From the NCBI GenBank assembly GCA_050949865.1, contig JBMNGN010000004.1, positions 578,523 to 642,522 on the forward strand: a stretch of DNA of 64,000 bases, written 5' to 3'. A program made the position numbers and the translations under genes. The first letter of the stretch is position 1; each line of letters begins with the position of its first letter. Below are positions 33,477 through 40,790 of this stretch, piece by piece. Source of the stretch: JBMNGN01 sp050949865. GTDB taxonomy: Bacteria > Bacillota > Syntrophomonadia > Syntrophomonadales > Syntrophomonadaceae. The notes beneath the pieces are model-generated. The model was not told the DNA's origin. It did no database searches and saw only the letters and a list, made by a program, of their open reading frames with translations.

Positions 33477-34286
33477 ATTAAGATAAAGCTAATAGTTGAG
33501 TATGACGGCAGCAGATATCATGGGTTTCAGGCCCAGGCAAATGTACCTACTGTACAAAACGAAATTGAAAACGGCATATTTAAACTAACCAGGGAAAGAA
33601 GCCCAATCATAGCGGCTAGCCGGACAGATGCAGGGGTTCATGCTCTCGGACAAGTTGTGGCTTTTGAAACCAAGGTTTCTATTCCTGCCGGGAGATGGAA
33701 GAGAGCTTTGAACAGCGTGTTACCCGGCGATATCAGGGTATTAGACAGCTGCAAAGTTGATAGTGCATTCCACCCCAGGTTTCAAGCCATAAAGAAAACC
33801 TATGTCTATATTGTCTACCGGGAAACCTATGGCAAGGCTTTCTGGCGGAAATATGCCTGGTGCAATTCAGACCCGCTGGATATAGAAAGCATGAAAATGG
33901 CTGCTCTGTTATTTAAAGGCCGGCAAAACTTCAGGTCGTTCTGTGCCAGCGGGTCCTCGGCTAAAACTTATGAGCGCGAGGTCAAGAAGTGTCTGATCGC
34001 AGACTGCCCTCCATTTATTACCCTAACCATTGAAGCAGATGGTTTTTTATACAATATGGTTAGAATAATTATGGGTACTTTAATTGAAGTCGGCAAAGGT
34101 AAAATTGCCGCCCATCAGATTAAAGACATAATTTCAGCGCAAGATAGATCATTAGCCGGGATAACTGCTGAGCCCCAGGGGTTATACCTGGTTGGGGTTC
34201 AATATCAAGGGCAGGAAGACATCCAGCCGCCTGAAATAAATGTATTGAAAAGCGGCTGGTTGGTTGACAAAGAATATAAAAATTAG
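33477..34286 (+). CDS. truA: tRNA pseudouridine synthase TruA, probable ATT start
   Basis: TruA makes pseudouridine at positions 38-40 of tRNA anticodon arms. The first canonical start in frame is GTG 33657, but that would remove the catalytic Asp in ASRTDAGVHALGQ. The frame is open from the TAG at 33462 and reads KIKLIVEYDGSRYHGFQAQ, the conserved TruA N-terminus. ATT at 33477, 6 bases after AGAGGGGA, gives (M)KIKLIVEYDG and 269 residues, the family length, with the catalytic Asp at 51. No ATG, GTG or TTG lies between. AUU starts are known for infC and pcnB; here it is inferred from sequence. Confidence 0.85.
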   Translation: MKIKLIVEYDGSRYHGFQAQANVPTVQNEIENGIFKLTRERSPIIAASRTDAGVHALGQVVAFETKVSIPAGRWKRALNSVLPGDIRVLDSCKVDSAFHPRFQAIKKTYVYIVYRETYGKAFWRKYAWCNSDPLDIESMKMAALLFKGRQNFRSFCASGSSAKTYEREVKKCLIADCPPFITLTIEADGFLYNMVRIIMGTLIEVGKGKIAAHQIKDIISAQDRSLAGITAEPQGLYLVGVQYQGQEDIQPPEINVLKSGWLVDKEYKN

Positions 34287-34303
34287 CTATTATAAAACGG
34301 TAG

Positions 34304-34351
34304 TCCCTTTATATGGACCTTTCTCCAGCCCCGTTGGAAGGTACGAAGGGA
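34304..34351 (+). promoter_or_regulatory. Structured leader of rplM, candidate L13 autoregulatory RNA
   Basis: The 98-base gap before rplM folds as nested pairs: TCCCTT (34304-34309) with AAGGGA (34346-34351), ACCT (34317-34320) with AGGT (34339-34342), and TCCA (34324-34327) with TGGA (34335-34338), closing on a 7-base loop. L13 leaders controlling rplM-rpsI are known in Firmicutes. I cannot confirm this one without a covariance search. Confidence 0.5.
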
Positions 34352-34384
34352 AAGGTAACAACTAAGTTTACAGGAGGGAAAAGC

Positions 34385-34819
34385 GTGAAAACGTACATGG
34401 CTAAGCCAATGGAAATTGAACGTAAATGGTATGTTATAGATGCTAAGGGCCAGGTCCTTGGAAGATTAGCCTCTGAAGTTGCTTCAATCCTCAGGGGAAA
34501 ACATAAACCCATATATACACCCAATGTGGATGCTGGTGATTTTGTCATCATCGTAAACGCTGACAAAATAAGATTAACCGGTAATAAGCTGGATGGCAAA
34601 AAATACAGATATCATACTGGATATCCAGGCGGTCTAAAAGAGATGAGCTACAGAAGCTTTTTGCAGAAAAAACCGGAAAAGGTTATAGAAATGGCTGTAA
34701 AAGGTATGCTTCCTCACAACAGACTGGGAAATAAGATGTTTAAGAAATTGAAAGTCTACCGGGGAGAACAGCATCCCCATGCTGCTCAAAAACCTGAAAT
34801 TAGGGAGTTAAGAGGGTAA
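34385..34819 (+). CDS. rplM: 50S ribosomal protein L13
   Basis: L13 is an early 50S assembly protein. I start it at GTG 34385 (MKTYMAKPMEIERKWYVIDA, 144 residues), just after CAGGAGGGAAAAGC. The longer reading from ATG 34313 adds 24 residues that run through the hairpin leader and do not resemble L13. GRLASEVASILRGKHKPIYT and GMLPHNRLGNKMFKKLKVY are standard. Confidence 0.97.
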   Translation: MKTYMAKPMEIERKWYVIDAKGQVLGRLASEVASILRGKHKPIYTPNVDAGDFVIIVNADKIRLTGNKLDGKKYRYHTGYPGGLKEMSYRSFLQKKPEKVIEMAVKGMLPHNRLGNKMFKKLKVYRGEQHPHAAQKPEIRELRG

Positions 34820-34831
34820 GGAGGATCATTT

Positions 34832-35224
34832 ATGGCATCTGTACAATACTTGGGAACCGGAAGAAGAAAAAAAGCTGTTGCCAGGGTAAGGCTAATACCT
34901 GGAGAGGGCCGTATTATAATTAACAACCGGGCATTTGAGAACTTTTTCCCTAATCGGACCAGCCGCTTAATAGTGCAGCAGCCTTTAGAATTGACTGAAA
35001 TGTCTGGAAGGTTTGATGTTATATGCCGGGTATATGGCGGGGGAACCAGTGGCCAGGCTGGTGCAATTCAATTGGGGATTGCCAGGGCTTTAACCAAGGC
35101 CAATCCTGATATTCGATCCCTGTTGAGAAAAAGTGGTTTTCTGACCCGGGATCCGCGCATGAAAGAAAGAAAAAAATACGGGTTGCACAAAGCCAGGAAA
35201 GCACCTCAGTATTCAAAGCGGTAA
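34832..35224 (+). CDS. rpsI: 30S ribosomal protein S9
   Basis: S9 is a head protein whose C-terminal tail reaches P-site tRNA. It has 130 residues: YLGTGRRKKAVARVRLIPGE and the tail RKKYGLHKARKAPQYSKR, ending in the essential Arg. It follows rplM by 12 bp and is the last gene of the ribosomal cluster before a terminator. Confidence 0.99.
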   Translation: MASVQYLGTGRRKKAVARVRLIPGEGRIIINNRAFENFFPNRTSRLIVQQPLELTEMSGRFDVICRVYGGGTSGQAGAIQLGIARALTKANPDIRSLLRKSGFLTRDPRMKERKKYGLHKARKAPQYSKR

Positions 35225-35249
35225 TGAATATTTTTTCAGCCCAAATCAT

Positions 35250-35276
35250 AACCACCTGTAAAAGGGTGGTTTTTTG
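35250..35276 (+). terminator. Rho-independent terminator of the ribosomal supercluster
   Basis: AACCACC (35250-35256) pairs with the GGTGGTT segment ending at 35271 around a short loop, followed directly by TTTTTT. It lies 26 bases after the rpsI stop. Confidence 0.85.
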
Positions 35277-35347
35277 CTGCCGGATTTTTATAAAATATGG
35301 TTATAAGGCATATACATATAAAAAAAGGGGGGCAGGGGGAAAATGGC

Positions 35348-36103
35348 TTGAAAAAAAACCGCACCTGGCTGATTAACCGCAAAAAGGTAAGCATCATAGG
35401 TTTAATTTTGCTGCTCGTGCTGGTATGTATATTCTCAGATCGTTCGAAACTTACAAATGAGAAAATGGTATTATCGTATCATTTGGCTAACAAGATTATA
35501 GTTGTAGATCCTGGTCATGGGGGAATAGACCCGGGAGCGTGGCGGGGAAATTTGGAGGAAAAAGATATTACGCTTCAAATCGGGCAAAAACTTGCCGGTC
35601 AGCTAAGCCAGGCCGGAGCTTTAGTTGTTTTGCTGAGAAACGATGATTCCGATCTGGTTGAGGATGGTTTTGAAGGGTCCATCCGCGAGCGTAAACGTAA
35701 AGATTTGGCCACTAGGGCTGAAAAAGCTAACGAAGTTGGGGCCGATTTATATGTAAGCATTCATGTTAATGCTGATCCCAGCCCCAGATGGTCAGGGGCG
35801 CAAACCTTTTATTATCCGAAAAGCGAAACCAGTAAATTATTTGCTGAATCCATACAGAGTGAATTAATAAGAATAATGGGAAATACTACCCGTAAGGCCA
35901 AAACTGGTGATTATTTTATAATGGAACATACTAAAATGCCAACGGTTATAATTGAAGTAGGATTTATATCTAATCCAGGGGAAGCCCAGTTACTAACCCA
36001 GGATGATTACCAGTCCAAATTGGTATTTGCCATTTTCTCAGGTATTGTAAAGGCGCAGGCAGCAAAGAATGACCATCAGCCATATGCGGTAAAAGCAGAG
36101 TAA
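35348..36103 (+). CDS. cwlD: N-acetylmuramoyl-L-alanine amidase, CwlD-like
   Basis: This is an Amidase_3 zinc hydrolase. In spore formers CwlD strips peptide from muramic acid so that cortex delta-lactam can form. With the TTG start at 35348 (MKKNRTWLINRKKVSIIGLI, 251 residues, GGGGGA 6-7 bases upstream) it has one N-terminal membrane helix (about 13-29) and one catalytic domain. The zinc and catalytic residues are His57 (DPGHGG), Glu71 (LEEKD), His139 (SIHVNADP) and Glu203 (IIEVGFISN). It is located after rpsI, as cwlD often is in Firmicutes. An in-frame start at 35297 is possible but has no good ribosome site. The sporulation role is inferred. Confidence 0.85.
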   Translation: MKKNRTWLINRKKVSIIGLILLLVLVCIFSDRSKLTNEKMVLSYHLANKIIVVDPGHGGIDPGAWRGNLEEKDITLQIGQKLAGQLSQAGALVVLLRNDDSDLVEDGFEGSIRERKRKDLATRAEKANEVGADLYVSIHVNADPSPRWSGAQTFYYPKSETSKLFAESIQSELIRIMGNTTRKAKTGDYFIMEHTKMPTVIIEVGFISNPGEAQLLTQDDYQSKLVFAIFSGIVKAQAAKNDHQPYAVKAE

Positions 36104-36117
36104 GGGGGTAGATTTTT

Positions 36118-37512
36118 ATGATTGCAGGGGCAGTTTTATCCCCTCATCCACCATTGATTATTCCTGAAATTGGGGGAACAAGATTACAGGCAGTGGAGTC
36201 AACCATCAACGGCATTAGGAATATAGCTCGGGCTGTAACGGCTTTGCAGCCAGATAGCCTGGTATTCATTACTCCACACGGAAATGCCTTTTCCGACATA
36301 ATCACCTGTTTAGGAGAAAAACACCTGGAGGAGGACCTATCCGCATTTGGCTTCCGCCGGAAGGGGATAAGCTATGAGAACGATCTGGAGCTCTTAAATG
36401 AGATTAAGAGGTTATCCCCAAAAGCCGGCATAGAAGTGGCAGTTATTGATAACCAATTAGCCAAGGCCTACCGCTTAAACCCTAAACTGGACCACGGGGT
36501 GGCAGTCCCTTTATATTATCTGGAACAAGCAGGATTGAAGGATATTCCGCTAATAGCATTTACTCCAGGATACTTGCCCGTTAATACCCTTTACCGGTTT
36601 GGTGCCTTGATTAAGGAGGCCAGCAATAATCTGGGGAAAAGAACAGTAATAATTGCTTCAGGTGATATGTCGCACCGGTTAACCAATGATGGTCCCTATG
36701 ATTATCATCCTGATGGCCCTGTGTTTGATCAAACAGTTAAATCGCTGATAGAGACAGGTGATATTGGAGGTATTTTGAACATCCCGGAAAAACTCCGGGA
36801 GAATGCAGGTCAATGTGGCTATTTTTCATTAGTCATTATGTTAGGAACCCTGGATGGCAGGGAACTTGAATCCAGGGTGATCAGTTATGAAGGACCATTC
36901 GGGGTAGGGTACCTTACTGCTGTCTTTATACCCCGGGGTGAGACGGCCAGTTATCTCGAAGAAATGGCCCAAAGAGCCAAACAGGAGATTGCCAGTAAGC
37001 GTTTAAACGAAAGTAAACCGGTAAAATGGGCCAGGATGACTTTGGAAAACTATATAAAAACCGGAAAATTGCCCAGCCTTCCCCTTGAACTGCAAGATTT
37101 ACGCCAAACTAGGGCTGGGGTATTTGTCTCGATTAAGAAACAGGGACGACTGAGAGGATGTATTGGGACCCTGGAACCGGTGTATGATAATCTGGCAGCT
37201 GAGATACAAAGTAATGCGATAAGTGCGGGTACTAGGGATCCCAGATTTTCTCCCGTTAAGGAAAGCGAGCTTGACGACCTGGTTTATTCAGTTGATATCT
37301 TAAGCCCTTCTATGGCCTGCCGCAAGGAAGACCTTGATCCCAAAAAATATGGGGTTATTGTGTCCCATGGAAATAAGAAGGGGGTATTGTTACCTGATCT
37401 GGAGGGGATTGATACGGTAGAAGAGCAGCTGGCTATTGCTCTTCAAAAAGCCGGAATAAAAGACAGTGCTGGGTACAGGATCGAGCGGTTTGAAGTCAAA
37501 CGCTACTCCTAA
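36118..37512 (+). CDS. Memo/LigB-like and AMMECR1 domain fusion protein
   Basis: This protein belongs to the set named AmmeMemoRadiSam. Residues about 1-278 are a Memo/class III extradiol-dioxygenase-like domain with conserved metal-type residues in SPHPPLIIPEIG, ITPHGN, LDHGVAVPLYYL and SGDMSHRL. Residues about 285-464 are an AMMECR1 domain with the signature RLRGCIGTLEP (Cys348) and AISAGTRDPRFSPV. In many organisms these are separate proteins; here one 464-residue chain joins them. The partner radical SAM gene follows after 17 bp. The biochemical role of the set is not established; redox or metal chemistry and a modification reaction are guesses. Confidence 0.9.
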   Translation: MIAGAVLSPHPPLIIPEIGGTRLQAVESTINGIRNIARAVTALQPDSLVFITPHGNAFSDIITCLGEKHLEEDLSAFGFRRKGISYENDLELLNEIKRLSPKAGIEVAVIDNQLAKAYRLNPKLDHGVAVPLYYLEQAGLKDIPLIAFTPGYLPVNTLYRFGALIKEASNNLGKRTVIIASGDMSHRLTNDGPYDYHPDGPVFDQTVKSLIETGDIGGILNIPEKLRENAGQCGYFSLVIMLGTLDGRELESRVISYEGPFGVGYLTAVFIPRGETASYLEEMAQRAKQEIASKRLNESKPVKWARMTLENYIKTGKLPSLPLELQDLRQTRAGVFVSIKKQGRLRGCIGTLEPVYDNLAAEIQSNAISAGTRDPRFSPVKESELDDLVYSVDILSPSMACRKEDLDPKKYGVIVSHGNKKGVLLPDLEGIDTVEEQLAIALQKAGIKDSAGYRIERFEVKRYS

Positions 37513-37529
37513 TTAAGACAGGTGGTTAT

Positions 37530-38519
37530 ATGTTGAACGAAGGCATGTATTATGAAGGGTTAGAAGGGAAAAAGGTTAAATGCCAGCTGTGCCCGCATCA
37601 ATGCTTGCTAAAACCTGGACAAGCTGGAATATGCAGGGTTCGGCATAATGAGGATGGCACGCTTTATGCCGCTAATTACGGCCGGGTTTCTTCAATGAAT
37701 ATTGACCCGATTGAAAAAAAGCCCCTTTATCATTTTTACCCGGGGAGCAACATCCTGTCAGTAGGCACTTTTGGCTGTAATTTATCCTGCCCGTTTTGCC
37801 AGAACTATTCTATTGCCCATGGAACACCTAAAACTTACAGCATTGAGCCTGGTGATCTATGCAGGTTAGCCCTAGAACATAGAGAAAGCTCTATCGGAGT
37901 TGCCTTTACCTACAATGAGCCATTAATCTGGTACGAGTATGTTATACGGGCCGCTCAAAAAATCAAAGAAGCAGGGTTAAAGGTGGTTTTGGTGAGCAAT
38001 GCCTTTGTCCAGCCCGAGCCCCTTAAAGAACTCCTTCCCTTTGTAGATGCAGTCAATTTTGATGTCAAGGCTTTCAACAATGAGTTCTATCGAAAGACAT
38101 GTAGAGGAAGCCTGGATATAGTTAAGAACAATGTGGAGCTGGCCGTGCAAAAGATCCATGTAGAAATAACCAATCTGCTTATACCAGGTGATAATGACCA
38201 TCCGGACGAAATAGCATCCCTGGCCAAGTGGATTGCTGCTTTAAACCGGGCAGTTCCTTTACACTTTTCCCGCTATTTTCCGGCTTACCGCTTCAGCAAA
38301 CAGTCAACAGCACCTGGCATCCTGGAAAAAGCCCGTTCCATCGCCTTACAGTATCTTCATTATGTTTACTTGGGCAATATTGCCGGTCAGGACAATAACA
38401 CATACTGCCCGGTATGTGGACAGCTGCTGGTTAGAAGAGAAGGATACGGAGTGGTGATAACCGGTATAGCGGATAAAAAATGCCGCAATTGCCAAAGGGA
38501 TATTGACTTTATTTTATAA
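37530..38519 (+). CDS. AmmeMemoRadiSam-type radical SAM protein
   Basis: This is a 329-residue radical SAM protein related to PflA-type activases. The iron-sulfur motif FGCNLSCPFCQNY has Cys83, Cys87 and Cys90. An additional N-terminal cysteine cluster (CQLCPHQCLLKPGQAGIC) and C-terminal CxxC pairs (CPVCGQLL, CRNC) could bind another cluster or zinc. Its neighbour encodes Memo and AMMECR1 domains, the recurring three-part set. The substrate is unknown. ATG behind GGTGG, 17 bp after the fusion gene. Confidence 0.9.
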   Translation: MLNEGMYYEGLEGKKVKCQLCPHQCLLKPGQAGICRVRHNEDGTLYAANYGRVSSMNIDPIEKKPLYHFYPGSNILSVGTFGCNLSCPFCQNYSIAHGTPKTYSIEPGDLCRLALEHRESSIGVAFTYNEPLIWYEYVIRAAQKIKEAGLKVVLVSNAFVQPEPLKELLPFVDAVNFDVKAFNNEFYRKTCRGSLDIVKNNVELAVQKIHVEITNLLIPGDNDHPDEIASLAKWIAALNRAVPLHFSRYFPAYRFSKQSTAPGILEKARSIALQYLHYVYLGNIAGQDNNTYCPVCGQLLVRREGYGVVITGIADKKCRNCQRDIDFIL

Positions 38520-38549
38520 AAATTGGCTATCGATAGGCCCCAAAAAAAT

Positions 38550-38581
38550 AGGTTGGAAAGAACCTAGGTCCTTTCCAACCT
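38550..38581 (+). terminator. Terminator hairpin after the radical SAM gene
   Basis: AGGTTGGAAAG (38550-38560) pairs perfectly with CTTTCCAACCT (38571-38581), an 11-bp stem with a 10-base loop. It is flanked by an A run on the left and a short TTTATAT on the right, so it could act in both directions. It is the first of two hairpins in tandem. Confidence 0.7.
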
Positions 38582-38591
38582 TTATATGAAA

Positions 38592-38631
38592 GCGAACCGG
38601 AAAATCCGGTTTGCTGTTCAAACTTTTTTAT
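38592..38631 (+). terminator. Second tandem terminator hairpin
   Basis: GCGAACCGGA (38592-38601) pairs with TCCGGTTTGC (38605-38614) over 10 bp with one wobble and a 3-base AAA loop. TGTTCAAACTTTTTTAT follows. With the hairpin at 38550 it isolates the crotonase gene from upstream transcription. Confidence 0.6.
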
Positions 38632-38691
38632 AGGATACCCATATTTAAATATATGAATTCATCAAGAAGCTGGTTACAAATCTTAAAATTA

Positions 38692-38721
38692 TTGGGAAAA
38701 GAGCCTAAACTCTAATATAAT
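38692..38721 (+). promoter_or_regulatory. Promoter candidate for the crotonase gene
   Basis: TTGGGA (38692-38697) and a perfect TATAAT (38716-38721) are 18 bases apart, 37 bases before the GTG start and after two terminators. Confidence 0.6.
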
Positions 38722-38757
38722 TAAATTTAGATAATTTGGAAAGAGGTGGAGAAAAAA

Positions 38758-39540
38758 GTGGCATATGAATATGTTCTTTTAGAAAAAGAAGAAGGAATAG
38801 GTATTGTTTATATTAATCGCCCCCAGGCGCTAAATGCCCTGAATGGGCAGGTGCTGGAAGAGCTGGGGCAGGCTATCGATGATATTAAAAGGGATGATGA
38901 GATTAAGGTGGTCATAATTACCGGTGCAGGTGATAAGTCATTTGTAGCCGGGGCTGATATCAAACAGATGCAAGGGTTTAATCCAGTTGAGGCTAGGGGA
39001 TTTGGAGTATTAGGCCAGGAAGTATTCAGAAACCTGGAAAGGCTGGAAAAACCGGTTATAGCCGCAGTTAATGGTTTCGCCCTGGGCGGCGGTTGTGAAC
39101 TGGCCCTGGCAGCTGATATTCGTCTTGCCTCAACCAAAGCTAAATTTGGACAACCTGAAGTAGGTCTTGGGATTACCCCTGGTTTTGGCGGAACCCAGAG
39201 ACTGCCGAGAATTGTCGGTGAAGGAAGGGCTATGGAAATTATTCTGACCGCTAACATGATTGGGGCTGAAGAAGCCTTCAGAATCGGTTTAGTCAACCAG
39301 GTTTATCCACCGGAAGAATTAATGGATGAAGCCAAGAAGATGGCGAAAAAGATTATGAGCAATTCCCCAATGGCGGTAAGGTTCTCCAAAATGGCCATCA
39401 ACAAGGGTATGCAAACTGACATTGACACGGCAATGAGTATAGAAGCTGACTTATTCGGACTCTGCTTTGCCACCCGGGATCAAAAGGAAGGAATGGCTGC
39501 GTTCCTGGAAAAGAAAAAGCCGGATTTTCAGGGACAATAA
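38758..39540 (+). CDS. Enoyl-CoA hydratase/crotonase family protein
   Basis: Probably hydrates enoyl-CoA (crotonyl-CoA) in fatty acid or butyrate beta-oxidation or butyrate synthesis. The GTG at 38758 gives 260 residues (MAYEYVLLEKEEGIGIVYIN), with GAGGTGG 8 bases upstream; the GTG at 38746 lies in the ribosome site. Oxyanion-hole segments are AGADIKQM and ALGGG. Both catalytic glutamates of true hydratases are present, Glu114 (GGGCELALAAD) and Glu134 (GQPEVGLG). It stands alone between its own promoter and terminator, so the exact substrate is not given by context. Confidence 0.92.
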   Translation: MAYEYVLLEKEEGIGIVYINRPQALNALNGQVLEELGQAIDDIKRDDEIKVVIITGAGDKSFVAGADIKQMQGFNPVEARGFGVLGQEVFRNLERLEKPVIAAVNGFALGGGCELALAADIRLASTKAKFGQPEVGLGITPGFGGTQRLPRIVGEGRAMEIILTANMIGAEEAFRIGLVNQVYPPEELMDEAKKMAKKIMSNSPMAVRFSKMAINKGMQTDIDTAMSIEADLFGLCFATRDQKEGMAAFLEKKKPDFQGQ

Positions 39541-39565
39541 ACAATTCTTGGATACAGATTTTTAT

Positions 39566-39599
39566 AGTAGGCAGATTTTACATCTGTCTACTTTTTTTT
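39566..39599 (+). terminator. Rho-independent terminator of the crotonase gene
   Basis: AGTAGGCAGAT (39566-39576) pairs with ATCTGTCTACT (39582-39592), 11 bp with one wobble, followed by a run of seven T. Confidence 0.9.
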
Positions 39600-39649
39600 A
39601 TTAGAAAAAGCTATAATATTTCATGCGGCAAAAAATAATATAAATCATA

Positions 39650-39678
39650 TTGCAATAATATACATATCAACGTATAAT
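39650..39678 (+). promoter_or_regulatory. Promoter of the arginine operon, with AT-rich palindromic operator-like DNA
   Basis: TTGCAA (39650-39655) and a perfect TATAAT (39673-39678) are exactly 17 bases apart. The -10 lies inside a symmetric AT-rich stretch (TATAATTATA), and TGCAATAATATACA nearby partly matches an ArgR box. ArgR control is likely for this pathway but the boxes are weak, so only the promoter is called with confidence. Confidence 0.65.
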
Positions 39679-39717
39679 TATAAAATACCGCTGGAGGGAT
39701 AAGGGGGCTTTTTAGTC

Positions 39718-40755
39718 TTGTACAAAATAGGAATTGTTGGAGATGGATATACAGCTGCTGATCTGCTGAGACTCCTGGCAGGTCATGATGAAGTTGAGCC
39801 GGTGTGTATTTTGTCAACTGATAACGTAGGGAAAAGAATTGATCAGGTATATCCTCATTTAAAAGGCTTCTCTGATTTAGTATGTGAAGAGAGCGTTCCA
39901 GCCCGCCTAAAAGGGCGCTGTGATGCGGTTTTCCTGGCTCTTCCCCATGGAATTTCAGTGAGGATAGTACCGGAGCTGCTATCTTATGGAATCAAATGTA
40001 TTGATTTGGGGGCCGATTTCCGGCTGAAAGAAGTGGATATTTATGAAAAGTATTATGAAGCTGCCCATGAAGCTCCGGAATTGTTAAATGAAGCTGTTTA
40101 CGGTTTGCCCGAATTAAAACGGGAGGAGATTAAGCGAACTGGATTAGTAGCTAATCCGGGCTGTTTTCCAACCGGAGCTATACTTCCCCTGGCCCCATTG
40201 CTGCAAGGGGGTATTATTGAAACTGCCGGGGTAATAGTGGATTCAAAAAGCGGGGTCAGTGGCGCGGGGAAAACCCCTAAGGCGACAAGTCATTTCTGTG
40301 AGGTGAATGAAGGAGTACGGGCATACGGGGTTGGCAATCACCGGCACGGTCCAGAAATAAACCAGGAACTGAGCTTATTGGCCAAAGAAACGGTAAATGC
40401 AGTATTCACCCCGCATCTAGTGCCTATGAGCCGCGGGATCCTTACCACCATATATGCCCGGCTGCGGCCAGGTATTAAACCATCGCGGGTAAGAGAGGTT
40501 ATTGAGCAGAAATACGAAGCAGAAACCTTTATAAGGGTGCTGCCTGAAGGAGTTATGCCTCATACTAAATGGGTTTATGGCAGTAATTATGTAGACATTG
40601 GGGTTTACGTGGATCAGGCGGATAGGAATATTATACTGATATCTGCTCTGGATAACTTGGTTAAAGGGGCTTCAGGGCAGGCAATTCAAAATTTAAACCT
40701 GGTCTTGGGGATAGAAGAAAGTAAAGGCCTAAAGTTTTCAGGGGTTCATCCTTAA
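39718..40755 (+). CDS. argC: N-acetyl-gamma-glutamyl-phosphate reductase
   Basis: Third step of arginine synthesis: NADPH-dependent reduction of N-acetylglutamyl phosphate to the semialdehyde. It has 345 residues and starts at TTG (MYKIGIVGDGYTAADLLRLL) with AAGGGGG about 10 bases upstream. The catalytic Cys149 lies in ANPGCFPTGA, with SKSGVSGAGKTPKATSHFCE typical of the family. First gene of the arg operon. Confidence 0.97.
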   Translation: MYKIGIVGDGYTAADLLRLLAGHDEVEPVCILSTDNVGKRIDQVYPHLKGFSDLVCEESVPARLKGRCDAVFLALPHGISVRIVPELLSYGIKCIDLGADFRLKEVDIYEKYYEAAHEAPELLNEAVYGLPELKREEIKRTGLVANPGCFPTGAILPLAPLLQGGIIETAGVIVDSKSGVSGAGKTPKATSHFCEVNEGVRAYGVGNHRHGPEINQELSLLAKETVNAVFTPHLVPMSRGILTTIYARLRPGIKPSRVREVIEQKYEAETFIRVLPEGVMPHTKWVYGSNYVDIGVYVDQADRNIILISALDNLVKGASGQAIQNLNLVLGIEESKGLKFSGVHP

Positions 40756-40790
40756 ATATTTTAAGATAGTAAGTTGTGGGGGTAATGATA

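Noticed and set aside
33657..34286. truA starting at GTG 33657
   Set aside because: This form lacks the conserved N-terminus and the catalytic aspartate.
34313..34384. Longer N-terminus of L13 from ATG 34313
   Set aside because: It would translate the hairpin leader; GTG 34385 has a strong ribosome site and gives the normal L13 start.
39541..39717. T-box or other riboswitch before argC
   Set aside because: The gap holds a terminator and a promoter, but no T-box core or specifier stem could be seen.
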